Source: Cymbidium sinense (Eukaryota > Streptophyta > Magnoliopsida > Asparagales > Orchidaceae). From it: a DNA stretch of 64,000 bases. A program made the position numbers and the translations under genes. Location: contig CM038214.1 in NCBI GenBank assembly GCA_021442155.1, positions 135,694,040 to 135,758,039 of the forward strand, in the 5' to 3' direction. Below the pieces are notes generated by a model. It was not told the DNA's origin. It saw only the letters and a list, made by a program, of their open reading frames with translations, and made no database searches. Below are positions 1 to 11,551 of the stretch, one piece after another (position 1 is the first letter of the stretch; each line of letters begins with the position of its first letter).

Positions 1-520
1 ATGTATCTGAATCGATTATGTAGAACTTAGCTTCTATCTTCCAGTCATCTATCTCCAATGGCAACACTAAAGAGTTTAAAGCCCTCTCACATTGTTCGTT
101 GAATCCTCTCAACATCATTTGATCTCCTCAGAGTTTGGAGATGTCAATCCTTAAGTAAGCAAGGGTCTGTAGACTCATAATGTTCACTGATGCACCTGGA
201 TCAACTAACACCCCAGAGAGTCTGAATCTGTCCATGTCCACTATGATATAGAGGGGGCGGTTGTGCTCTATTATCCACAAATGAAGATCATCATCGGTGA
301 ATGTAACTCCATGGGATTCTCTTGAATAACATGCATTTTCTCTAATAGCAATCAGCTGAGCTAAGCATATTTCTAGATCAAGAAAGGCTTTGATCAATGA
401 CTCCCTCATCTCTTTGGATAAGACAAGGGCATCATAAATGCTTAATTTAGCTGACAACTTTCTTAGGTGAGCGAGGACATTATAGTTAACTCTGGGCTGG
501 TCTTCCACAAGCATATCCAT
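1..520 (-). pseudogene. Tat-lineage retrotransposon protease region, broken
   Basis: Part of the Gag-Pol polyprotein of a Ty3/gypsy element; the protease would cleave the polyprotein in the particle. On the minus strand, 520 to 128 gives a 130-residue open stretch that begins MDMLVEDQP, contains YNVLAHLRKL, IYDALVLSKEMRE and HNRPLYI, and reaches the active-site segment VDPGASVNI. Two related copies in this window (16505-16897 and 62459-63243) align along the whole stretch. The first of them reads VDSGASVNI, so here the catalytic-loop Ser has become Pro. The frame ends at TGA (128-130), but homology continues to base 1 (GFNE-type motif), so the rest of pol lies left of the window. The neighbours are gag remnant, leader, primer-binding site and LTR, all in minus orientation. 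This is a dead retroelement fragment, and the Tat assignment rests on remembered motifs. Confidence 0.85.
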
Positions 521-1310
521 AGGTGGAGCATCCCGTGGAGGGGCTACTTGATCAATTAAATCAATGACTTGCTTACCCTTATCCTGAGGTACTACCCTAA
601 GAGGTAGAACTTTTCCACTGATGGAGGTTGAGTCCAGTGACTTCGTGAGATGGTTTAGTGGAAAGTTCTACCTGCTCATCAGGTTCACGTATAGCTTCTC
701 TTGTGGGATCATCGGAGTCAGATGGCTCCAAATCAATCTCAATGGGTGAACCAAAATGATTCAGGAATGGAAAATCTATTTCTAAATTAGAAGAGGATGA
801 GTGATCAGAACTAGAGTTATTATTATTAATTAGACTTGGGGAGTTTTTGAGAGGAATAAAATCTAGAGTACTAGAAGTGGACATGATGTAAGTAAAAGCT
901 TGCTTCATTGATTTCTTCTTAGGTTGAAGTAAATGATAGAAATCAAATAAAGTAAGCGAGGTAAGAGATTTAGTGTCCTTGTCCGCGGATACAATGCTCT
1001 TGCTGGTAAAAGAGGAGTCAGTGGGGGAAGAAGTATTAGCTGTGACGGTGGATGGAGTGCTGAACTCAGACTGTGGTTGTGCAACTGTTGTATCCTAGGA
1101 AAGTGGAGGCTATTGCTGCTACTGCTGGGCTTCTACTTCCTTCAAGTTGTCCTTAGTAACTTACAAATCATCCTTTGAGTTGCAAGTTTAAGCTGCTTCA
1201 GGCACCTACAAGGGTAACTTTTTGATCTCAAAAATGATTTTCTTGGAGATATGGGATAGGGAGATATCCCAATCTTCCTCTGTGTTAAGAAGATCGTGTG
1301 TATCCCCTTT
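521..1310 (-). pseudogene. Gag C-terminal/linker remnant of minus-strand Tat element
   Basis: Minus-strand remnant between the leader and the protease. The open stretch 908-597 carries FPFLNHFGSPIEIDLE followed by an Asp/Ser-rich acidic run and DEQVELSTKPSHEV. It matches the plus-strand copy at 16118-16492 residue by residue over most of its length. Further upstream in element sense (about 1310-1250), the DNA matches 15730-15790 (the GGTTGGGATATCTCCC region). Everything corresponding to about 13100-15720 of the plus copy (gag N-terminus, capsid, zinc-finger region) is missing, because the leader joins directly near 1310. This is therefore an internal deletion derivative lacking about 2.6 kb of gag. 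No intact product is possible. Confidence 0.75.
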
Positions 1311-3371
1311 CCTTTGATTGCTTCAATTATTGTTGCTTGATTTTATCTCTTGATCTTGAGTTGGAACCCTCATTTCAACAAATTTGGTTATGTTGAATGG
1401 GGTTCAAATTGCATGGAGATTTGTAGAATTGGCGAAGAAGCTTTTTCCTTGATGTTGGTGAATTGTTGATTTTGATTTGTCCTTTTGAATTATAATTCTC
1501 ATTTAACAATTTTAGGTATGCTAAATGGGGTTCTATTGGAGAGATTTACGATGTGAGGAGAGACTTTTCCATATGATTTTGATTTTAGAACTCATACCCA
1601 ACCAATTTAGGTAGGTTGGGTGGGGTTCATAAATTTGAGGAGACATTTTCTTGGAGATGTTTGTATTTTGTGTATCTTGTTTAAAAATATTTTTGATTTG
1701 AAAGAACCTCTACTTAGAAAATTTGAGTATGCTAAGAAGAGGTTGTGATTGTGTGCTTGAATTTTTTTATTTATGAAATACCTTTTGCTTGTGATGAGTG
1801 AAATGCTGATTTGAAAATGGGGCTTCTTACTTAACAAATTTTATATGCCAAGTAGAAGCCACATGTGTTTGATTTATATTTGAAAATGGGACTTTCACAT
1901 AACAAATTTGGTATATTAAGTGAAAGCCAAATGTGATTGATGTATGTTTTGCTTTTATTTGAAAATGAGACTCTCACTTAACAAATTTGGTATGTTAAGT
2001 GAAAGCTCAAATGTGATTGATATATGTTTTTCTTTTCATTGAAAATGAGACTCTCACTTAACAAATTTGGCATGTTAAGTGAAAGCCCAAATTTGATGTG
2101 ATTTATATTTTACTTTTCTTTGAAAATGGTACTCTCACTTAACAAATTTGGTATGCTAAGTGAAAGCCCAAGTGTGATTGATTTATGTTTTGAAAATGGG
2201 ACTCCCACTTAACAAATTTGATATGTTGAGTGGAGGTCCAATGTGACATGGAAATGAGGCCATCACTTAAAACATTGAATGTGTTAAGTGAAAATCAAAT
2301 TTGTGTGTTGAAAGTGGGACTCTCACTTAACAAATGGAATATATTACGTGAAAATCAAATTTGTATTTTGAAAACCCTCACTTAACAAATTGAGTGTGTT
2401 AAGTGAAATTCAAATTTATGTTTTGAAAGTGATATTCTTACTTAACAAATGGAATATGTTAAGTGAAAATCAAATTTGTATTTTGAAATTGAGACCCTCA
2501 CTTAACAAATTGAGTGTGTTAAGTGAAAGTCAAATTTATGTTTTGAAAGTGAGATTCTCACTTAACAATTAGAATATGTTAAGTGAAAATCAAATTTGTA
2601 TTTTAGAAGTGAGACCCTCAGTTAACAAATTGAATATGTTAAGTGAAAGTCAAGTTTATATTTATTCTTGAAAGAAAGGAAATCTATTTAACAATTTTTG
2701 GTATGTTTAATAGAGTTCAATGATATGTATTGCTTTCATGTGTAATTGAGAGAGAAACCTTAACTTCAACACATATAGAATACATATTAAGTGAAGATTA
2801 AATCTCATGTTGTGATTTTATTTGAAAGTAGACTCCTCATTCAACAACTTTAAACATGTTGAATGAATATGGCCATTTTTAAACATGTGTTTTTAGAAAA
2901 TATGATTTTGATTTTGATTTTGAAAAGAACCTCCATATAACAGTCATGGGGATTGTTAGATGAAGGTTGGTTATATGAATTTATGCTTTTTGAAAATTTT
3001 GTACAAAATTATTTGTTATGTGAATTTTGAAAGAGTGCTTTTGGAAAGTGTCATTTTATGAAAGGATTTATTTTCTTAAATTTTATGATGAACCTCACCT
3101 CACCAACCTCATGATAAAGAGGTTCTAGATTTTTATTATCTCTCCCTTCATTGATAAATTTTGTTTTCACCTATTGGGGAGCCCAATAGGAGTTTCAAGA
3201 CCTACATGAAGTGAGGTCCTAAAATCTAAAGGATGTTGGCTAAATTAGCTTAAGAATGAAATAAGCTAAGTGCCAATGGAAGGAAAGATAGTCTCAGACT
3301 TACATAAAATGCAAGTCCACTATCGATGCTTGGAGACAACGATCATTTACTAGAGATGGAGAGAGGAACCG
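1311..3371 (-). repeat. 5' leader with tandem hairpin repeats, minus-strand element
   Basis: Non-coding leader between the primer-binding site and gag. From about 1368 to 2960 it holds roughly 20 tandem units, spaced mostly 60-80 bp, each an inverted repeat around a similar A/T-rich loop (ACCAAATT-like in element sense). Example arms are ACCCAACC 1596-1603 with GGTTGGGT 1614-1621, and CATTCAACA 2838-2846 with TGTTGAATG 2857-2865. The commonest arm pair, 1960-2660, is CACTTAAC/GTTAAGTG. Stems differ between units but stay paired. Small open frames here (such as 1607-1837 and 2390-2572) are by-products of the periodic sequence. The last ~400 bp before the primer-binding site is less repetitive. 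Confidence 0.85.
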
Positions 3372-3389
3372 TCCCCAGTGGAGTCACCA
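3372..3389 (-). other. Primer-binding site (PBS), minus-strand element
   Basis: The minus strand reads TGGTGACTCCACTGGGGA, starting with the TGG that pairs with a tRNA CCA end. It lies 8 bases (gatttttc in element sense) after the LTR terminus at 3398. The same arrangement recurs at 57888-57905. Related Tat/Ogre elements use a tRNA-Arg-type primer. The exact tRNA was not checked here. Confidence 0.8.
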
Positions 3390-6107
3390 GAAAAATCTGT
3401 GGTGTTTATTTTTAGATTACATTCTTGTGTGTATATGTGAGGGGACACCACATAGATTTGAGGATGTACTTATTGAGGTGATCAGGTATGACATTGAGGA
3501 ATAGTGTACTATCTCGAAAGACAAAAGTCACTACCTTGCAATGAACCTAATCACCAAATAAGGACTCCTAAGGTATGATAGGTCTACGAATATACCTGAG
3601 ATTTTTCTCCTATTTTACATGGAAAAGTAAATCAAGGTTTATTTAAATTGGGTACATTAAGTTCTTTATGGAGGCAAGCCTCTATAGTTAATTATATCTT
3701 AAGAAAAATGAATTTCTTAAGAATACTCTCGATTAAAGTAGGTGATTATTATCTCCAAAGAATTCAAAGATAGGACTTTCAAAGGATTGGTTGTATTTTG
3801 GAAAATCAAGTGGGAAGATCAAAAGGAGAGAGTTATTATCAACACCAAAGGATATAAGTAGGGAATGCTCATGATACTAGGAAGCTAGTGAATATTCTAA
3901 TCTATCCTATGGTTGGGCTTTATACATTTGAAATTGAGGAGATTTATTTATTTGAGTTGAAATTTTATTAGAAATTTAGGGCTTACAATTCCACAATACA
4001 AGATTGTGAAAATACTTAAGAGGTGAGGATTTATGCTTGTAGCCCGCAAAGAGAAACAACAACCACGAATCCTAAATCTAGGGAACTTTGGCGAGGGCTA
4101 AAGCATGACCTAAATCTAAGGGGAAAATAGGTATATGATTTTCCTCCATAAGCGAGAGTAAACCACCCGACTGCTAGACTTATTACCTCTTGGAATGACA
4201 GCTAGCTAACTCCTCCTACAATTCAAAACCATGTATTCAAGTCATATGCTTTTTGCAAGTCTTATGCTTTTTTCAAGATGGCTAGGTTGCTAGAAAAGAA
4301 ACTAAGTCCTTAAACCCACTCCCTAAGAGACTAGAGCATGTGGGGTATGAATAATGACTTAAGTCTAATGCAAATTATTTTATCATGTTTTATTTGATTT
4401 TGGCCAATTTACTTTGACACAGGCTATGGGATTTTATATGCCTAAATGCATGAGAAATTAATTATGGCCCAAATCAAGAAAGAAAGAGGTGTTCTTCCAT
4501 CATAGGCTCTAAATGGTTAATCCCATTCTATTTGGCATAGATGAAAGCCCTCTTTAATCATGAGTGAAATAAGATGATATGCATATTATTAAACATACAA
4601 CATCTAGCTAAGGGGTTGCTAAAATTTTTTTTATCTTGATTTCAAACCTAAGCTTTAGGTGAAGTGATGAGTTGTTTTAAAAGTTTAGTTATGAGTTGGT
4701 TAGTGGGATAAAAAAATGTTTTTATCCTAAGGGCCTAATCACATTCAGGCCACACAACAATCACCAATCATAAATAAACTATGAAAATGCATGCTTTTCC
4801 TAATGCACAAGCTAAACAAATCATCAAACAATTTTATAATGCTATCCCAAAAGAATAAAAGGCTGATACGATTAGGTATCATCGCATAACTAGAAAAGAA
4901 TTATGGGTAGCTAAGCCCTACCCTTATACAACTCGGATTACAAAAGAATAATTACAAATGATGAATGCTATGGGGTCTTCATTCTTCAATATTCATTTGT
5001 TCATTTCTTTACTTTCATTTCTTCATTTTGATTCATTTCATTTCTTTCTTCCTTTTAGCTTGATTTGAATATGGTTGCTCCAAAGGCATCACATGGTACA
5101 TAAGACCTGGTCTTATAACCAATACTCATCATAATCTCCCATAACACTCATCCTAATCCTAATACAAAATTACTTTAAAAGTAGGAAAGTAAATCTAGCT
5201 ACACATTCAAAATAAATGTTAGCTAAACACACCATACAACCCAAGCAGTTATGTGAAAAGTTCAGGCTTAGCACCCCACACATGGGTAACCAAGCCCACC
5301 TATCCTAACTTGGCTTATACTTAGGGGCTAAGAAACCTGCACAACAAAAGCATTTATATTTTATTATGACAGCCCCTTAAGCATAACCCCCTGCAGAAAA
5401 TATGATTAGGCTAATATATCTTCCATATCACATATACACACATCAGTCTAAAATAATACATCACAAAACCAAACATACTTCAAACCACGCGCCACCCTAA
5501 CATAAAGCTAAAAATGGTGACTTAGTCTAGAGTGTGTGAATTAAAGCTAGTGTGACATGTCATAACTAGGCCTTAGAGTTATAATTTGCTAAGTGTGAGG
5601 GATTTAATTTACAAAGTGTGGTTTCACTTTAAGTTGTTTATTTAATTTGCAAGTTTTAATTAGTATTTTCTTTAATTTCATTTGTCTTACACTTAATAAC
5701 TAAGTGTTATAAATAGAGAAAAGAGAGGAAATCTCTCTTTCATCCCTACCTTAAATCACTTCTAAAGCAAATTAATTAATTAATTTCATTTAGTGAATGG
5801 CTTATTACATGTTTTAATTAATCCTAGATTTAGGTTCACTCTAAATGACCCTATTCAATAAGAAAGACATCTTAGGATTAATTAGAATGAATTACTATCA
5901 CATAACACAAGTTCATTTATTTCTTTCGATTATGTATATCATGCATATGAATAAATCCTAAGCATACTTATACATTCAATTTAAATCTTAGCACACTTCA
6001 ATGATGAATATAAAGAAGCATGTTTGAAATTGAAATATTTCATTTAATTTAATTAAGAATGCATGCCTTTTTAATAAAAAAAGAGAGATTTTTTATCCAT
6101 TAGTTAA

Positions 6108-6800
6108 ACACACATTCCCATGTATAAAAGTCATAAATGAGTACAATGCCATTATTTTTTACAATAGGGGCATAAGGTACACGACCTACTTAGGGCTACT
6201 TAAAACCTCGCAGCCCTTAGATGTCTAGACTAATATACCAGTTTCTTAGATACATGTAGATGTATGAACGATTATAGGGATAGGAAAATCCATGCAAAAG
6301 TTGTATTTTATTTACTTAATTTGTGATTCTTATTCATTGACCACATCACATACACATGTATCGGAGTTTTAAGTGAGTATGGTGCCATTATTTTCTACAC
6401 CAGGGGCGTAAGCTATAAGACCTACTTAGGGCTACTTAAAGCCTCCAGCCCCGGGATATCCAGACTAATATGCCACTTTTCTCAAATACATATAAATGTA
6501 CAAAGAGAACCACAAGAGTAAGAAATCATACAAGGAATTATGTTTAATTTGGTTATGTGATTTATGATCCTTACTTATTGGCCACATCACATATACACAT
6601 GTATAAGAATTTTAATTGAGTACGACGCCATTATTTTCTACACTAGGGACGTAAGGTACAAGACCTACTTAGGGCTACTTAAAGCCTCATAGCCTTGGGA
6701 TGTCCAGACTAATATACCACTTTTCTCAAATACATATGAATGTATAGAAAGAACCATAAGAATAAGAAATCATGCAAGAAATTATGTTTAATTTGGTCAA
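6108..6800 (-). repeat. Three ~240-bp tandem repeats inside the LTR
   Basis: Three units begin with GAGTAC or GAGTAT at 6139, 6375 and 6618 (spacings 236 and 243). Each contains CCATTATTTT, a CAGGGGCGTAAG-like core, GGGCTACTTAAA and a CAGACTAATAT segment. The same unit occurs twice near 23935 and 24184, twice near 29877 and 30128, twice near 43004 and 43256, and once near 34875. I could not find it in the 46-52.5 kb LTR. Copy number is therefore variable within one LTR family. Function is unknown. Confidence 0.8.
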
Positions 6801-8810
6801 AATGATTTATATATGTAATTTAAAATCCTTTATAAGTCTTGACATGGAGATGTAGGAATAGATTTAGGCAAATATTGTGTTCTTTTCAAATGAGCTATAC
6901 ATTTGTAAATCCTATATAAATCCATTTAAGATAAGAAAAGAGGACTTCATGTTACATGTCTTATATTATTAACACATACAAGCTTATATGTATTGACATC
7001 ACTTCAATTATAGTAATTGATTTATAGGTTTTTGAAAATAACATTTGATTTAGTAGTGATAATAGCCACACCTATTTAATTTAAATCAACATGCAATTTG
7101 AAATAGAAGAAATCATTTCATTTAAGTAAATTTAAAAGAAATAAATGTATCATTAAATATGGCAAGCAACATTTAACATGAGTGGAAAGAAGTAAAACAA
7201 CACAAGCATGTGCTTTCATTCAAATCCAATTAAGTCTTAAGGCCAATCATACTAAATAAAGCCAGTTAGAATAAATCAAAGTTTCTTTAATGTCATTTCA
7301 TTTTGATCTTGATTTGAGTTAAAGGAAGTGAGAGAAGTTTGCTGGTCCTAATCCCCATTCCCCATGTGTGAGTTAATTTTGGTTTAAGGAAGAAGTAATT
7401 AAGTCAATTTTATGATTTAATTAGGTTTGGGTATAAACTAAATGAATTAATTAACCCTTACCTACATCACCATAAGTTAATTAACTAATTAATAATGAAC
7501 CAACATGATATTGCAACCACATGGAAAGTAAATTTGGAATGTTCCTAAGAAATGAAAGGGGCCTAATGCAATTGGCTCATGATTAATAATTAATAAAGTT
7601 TAAGGTATCTTACTTAACTACTTTTATGGTTTTCTCACACATGTGAACTAACCATAATTTCATTATCTCCCCTTTTTGGGTTATTGAACACCCAAAGAGC
7701 TACCCAAGATTAGATTAGAGAAATAGATTCAATGGATTAATTAAGTATATTAATTAGTAAATTAAATTTAAATTAGCCTTAACCAACTAAAGTGAGATGG
7801 GCTTGGAGAAAGAGAAAAAGAAGAGAGCCTAAGTCTCAATCCATAAATCCTTTCAATTAATTTATTAAGGTTTAGATATGATTTGGGTTTTGATTAATTT
7901 TGTTGATTAATTAATTAAGAGGTGTTAATTAATTAATTATTTAAGGGGGATCAGAGAAAACTTAAAGAAAAGATTGGAAGAGAGAGTCCCAATCCATTTC
8001 CCTGGACTTCATCATCATTAATAGAGGTTAACAAGCTTGATTGATTGCAAATTTATTTCTCATTTGCTTAATTATCACTAATTACATTAAGAAGGTGATT
8101 AAGGCTTAATCCATTGATTTACCTAATTAAGCAACCAATAAAATTCAAGAAAAATAGGGAGATAGATGTCATCCACATAAATATACACAGAAAGTTTGAG
8201 ATTAATTATATGGTTAATTAGGGAGTAATTAGGTTAATTACATTTTTGATTAAACTTATTTAAGCTAAATCTCTATTTAAAATAAATTAATAATAATTTT
8301 CCTAGATTTTACACTGAAATATCTTTAAAATGAACATGAGTTTGCATTTTTTGGATTTTTCTATAATTAGTCATGAATTTAGAAAATTTCAGTTGATTTA
8401 AGTGATTTTTATAATGTCTGTTAATTTATTTGATTAAAATAAATCATTTGAAATTCAAAATTTAATCTCTTATAATCCAAATATCTTTATTACTTGAAAT
8501 TCTTATGGTATGTGTATTTTAAGTTCAATTTTAATCTCTGAAAATTTCAACTTATTCTTATATGTATTTTTGGTTTAATTAATGAAATTTAATTTTTACC
8601 AAAACTCAAATTAAGCTTAAAATATTTTGTAAAATTTGAGAATTTTGGGTTTGTTGGACTCCTCTCAGAAAGGCAAATCCAACTAGCCCTTGCTTGTAAT
8701 TTTTTGTTAAGTATTTTATTTTTTATAAATTTTTTAAATTTTAGGTGATTTAAGTAATTTTTAAAATTAGAAAATCAAAATTTTCCCACTTATCCCAGTC
8801 AGCACTATGT

Positions 8811-9110
8811 ATGGCGCAAAATCGATACCATGTGGCATTGTGCGTTGGTTGCGCAACCGGCGGAAAATGTGGGCGGTGGGGTGGGAAGAAGCGGCGCGAT
8901 CTGGGCGATCGCTATTGGATGGTTTGGTCGATTCAAGGGATCAAGGCGTCGCATGATCTAAGTGAAGGATCATCCGACACGATCGAGTCATCATCCCTCA
9001 CGAGATTCTGATAAGAAGCAGATCTCATGATATTGATGGTTGATCGATTCGATGATCGCATGATCTGTGATCGATCGACGAGTGATCGATGATTGATGAG
9101 ATGAAATCGA
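8811..9110. other. CpG- and GATC-rich stretch in the LTR
   Basis: About 300 bp with many CGATC/GATCG/GATGATC words and preserved CpG, in a window otherwise poor in CpG. It corresponds in position to the GC-richer block of the other LTRs, which holds inverted repeats and a TTAAATA element, but the detailed sequence differs. The short open frame at 8811-9011 has no recognisable domain and is not called as a gene. Confidence 0.5.
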
Positions 9111-10067
9111 TGAGAAATAAGGAAAAAAAATGCAAAGTGTCAATGAATTTTCACCCGAATGGGCTCATTTTCATAGAGATTTACATCAAAAAACTTCTAT
9201 TTCATATTGTGATTGTATAAAGTAAAGAATGCGGGGGATTTCTAAAGGAAAATCCTAAAATCACATGAAAACATCCAAAAATGTAAGAAATCCTAAGGCC
9301 AGCTGGATTTTAAAAGATTACCTCACCGAGGATGGTTTTCGATGGCGGTGATGATTCGAGCATGCTTTTGAGGGGGGAAGAAGCCTTGAATGAGCCTAGA
9401 TCTTCACTTTCACTTTGGGATGATGTGTTCTCTAATTTCCACCACTTCCTCATCGAAATCCACTTATTTTTGATGTTTTTAACCCGAAACTAAAGTGTGA
9501 ATGATTACTTGTTGGTTTGGGAGCTCTGAGGGATGAAAATGAGAGGAGTCGAATGAGTTTGTTGCTTCTAACTGTCTTGGTTTGAATGTGTTCAAAAATT
9601 TGCCTTTTCTTTGAATTTTTGGCTCCAAAGGGTTGTCATTTGGATTAGGGTGGTTGGGAATAAAAGGGAATAATCCTAGGTGGCTTATTTTGGTTGGTTA
9701 AGGCACGAAAAGTGGCTACCATAAAGAATAAATGGGTGTCCTAGCAAAGGGGAGGTGAGAGTCCTTCATGCCAAGTGTTCAAATGGGAGGTGAGGGGATT
9801 TCTCCTCCCCATGAGTCATGGCTACCCCAACCACTCCTTGGGTCAAAAAATTAGTATTCTTGGTGCCTATGTGGACCAATGGATGACTGCCAAGTGGCTA
9901 CGGAAGAGAAATGACCAGTTGGGCAAGTGTCTTTTCTCATGGATTGCCCTTGACTTAAGAAAAAAGTGATCATTTAGCATTGTATTTGATTTAAACAAAT
10001 TTAAAATGAGTCAAAAGTAAGTTGGAATAAATTTCATGTCATTTGGAGTTGATTTGGTTTAATTTGG

Positions 10068-10165
10068 GTCAATTTCACCCATTTCGGTCAAATTGGGTCA
10101 AAATAGGTCAAAATGGGTTAGGTTGACCAAATGGTCAAATTGGGTCAAACCAATGGTTGGGTCAA
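10068..10165. promoter_or_regulatory. Dense TTGAC/GTCAA cluster in LTR start block
   Basis: Eight TTGAC or GTCAA words occur in 98 bp (GTCAA at 10068, 10087, 10097, 10107, 10134, 10144, 10161; TTGAC at 10123). A perfect palindrome TTGACCAATTGGTCAA lies nearby at 10442-10457. TTGACC fits the W-box core (TTGAC plus C or T) recognised by plant WRKY factors. Binding is an inference, but the density is directly visible and is shared by the other LTRs. Confidence 0.45.
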
Positions 10166-11551
10166 GTTTAAATGATCATTTAGAGTATATTGGTTCAATT
10201 GGTTTCAATCAATTTTGTTTAATTTGTATTTAATTTAGATTTTGGCCAATTTGATCCTTTTGGTCAATTTGGGCTAAGTTGACCAATTTAACCCAATTGA
10301 CCAAATTAGCTTTAATCATGGCTTGGTTTGAGTTTGGCTGATCATTTGGAATATATTATAGGCTTTGGTTAAGTTCAATTTAGATTTGATTGGGTTTTAG
10401 GTTGATTTGACCCTTAAGGTTAAATTGGGCTAAGTTGGGTGTTGACCAATTGGTCAAATTGGACTTAATTGAGGCTTTGGTCAAGTTCACTAATCAATTT
10501 GGAGTGAACTTGAGCCATTGGTTGCAATCAATTTGGTTTAGGTTAAAATTTGGCTAGTTTGGGTTCATATGGGTTAAAGGGTAGACTTGGTCAACGGGCT
10601 TGGTTGACTTGGTTTGACCCAATTCATGACAATTAATTAACCTAGGATGATCAACAATCATGACATGAAGTTTGGATTGGTTTAATTCACTTTGATTTGA
10701 ATTGAATTGGATTTTGGTTCATGTAGGTCAAATTGGCCACTTTGGGTCAAGTGAGCCAATTGGATTTAGTTGGCTTGATTTAGAGTTGGGCTTGATTTAG
10801 TTGAGTTTATATATGGATTTAAGATTGACATATAAAATCAATTGCAATTGGTTTAGGTTCAAATGAGTTTTGGCTAATTTGAGTATTTCAAGTGAAATGT
10901 GCTAGGATGGGTTTGACTTGAGTTGACTTGGATTTGATTTGATAATTGTAGTTTATGTTTATATTTGGAATAATGATTAAAAGAGTGATTGAATCATGAA
11001 GAAATCCATCGATTTTGAGTTGATTTGGGTATGATTTAGCCAAGTTCAAGAATTTGGCTGAAAGGGCTAAATTTGGGAATTTGATTTGATTTGGGTTTCA
11101 ATCATTTGGATTTGATTTATGATTCAGAATTTGATTGGAGATTGAATTTGATAATTGATAAAATCAAATAGATTAGGGTTGATTTGAGTTTGGTTAAGGC
11201 TAAGTCCATAAGATAAAATCAAAGGGCTTAGGAAGGGATTTGGAGTTTGAATTTAATCATGGGTTTAAATCATTTGATAGTTGGATTTGATTTTGGAATT
11301 TTGATTTGAATTTGAGATTTGATTTAGAAGAAGGAAGTAAGGATTTGGTTTGGGCTATAGGGTAGCCAAGTCTTCCTAAATCTTTAAAGCACAACCTATC
11401 CCTATGGCTAACTCTTCTAAGTCTCTAGGGTTAGGTTAAGTGTTCACCTAATCACTAGAAGTGTTTTAGGACTAAGAAACTCTTAGTGTCTATGAGATTC
11501 CTAGATCTATGATATGGAAGTTGAGATCTCACTCCAAAAGTGAGGTAAACA

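Larger units (their letters stand above)
3398..11551 (-). mobile_element. 5' LTR of minus-strand Tat element, 8154 bp, both ends visible
   Basis: On the plus strand it opens TGTGGTG and closes GTAAACA, so in element sense it starts TGTTTACCTCAC and ends CACCACA, with TG...CA termini. The right end matches other LTR starts (39590, 53811) and the left end matches other LTR ends (27068, 32041, 57879). Element-sense blocks are: start (11551-11340); TTGACC/GGTCAA block (about 10900-10000); GC-richer block (about 9970-8800); AT-rich block (about 8800-6900); three ~240-bp repeats (about 6800-6108); conserved 3' blocks (5700-3398). The leader, PBS and gag/protease remnant follow on the left, so this is the 5' LTR. 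It sits in the leader of an older plus-strand element, whose repeats resume at 11552. The partner target duplication would lie left of the window. No genes are inside. Confidence 0.88.

Noticed and set aside
5708..5715. TATAAATA as promoter of the LTR
   Set aside because: It is on the plus strand, antisense to the LTR, and is not kept in the matching places of other LTRs (GTTATGAAG, GTTGTAAAG).
8811..9011. 66-codon open frame in a GC-richer stretch
   Set aside because: Lies inside an LTR, has no recognisable domain, and the frame is not kept in the equivalent part of other LTRs.
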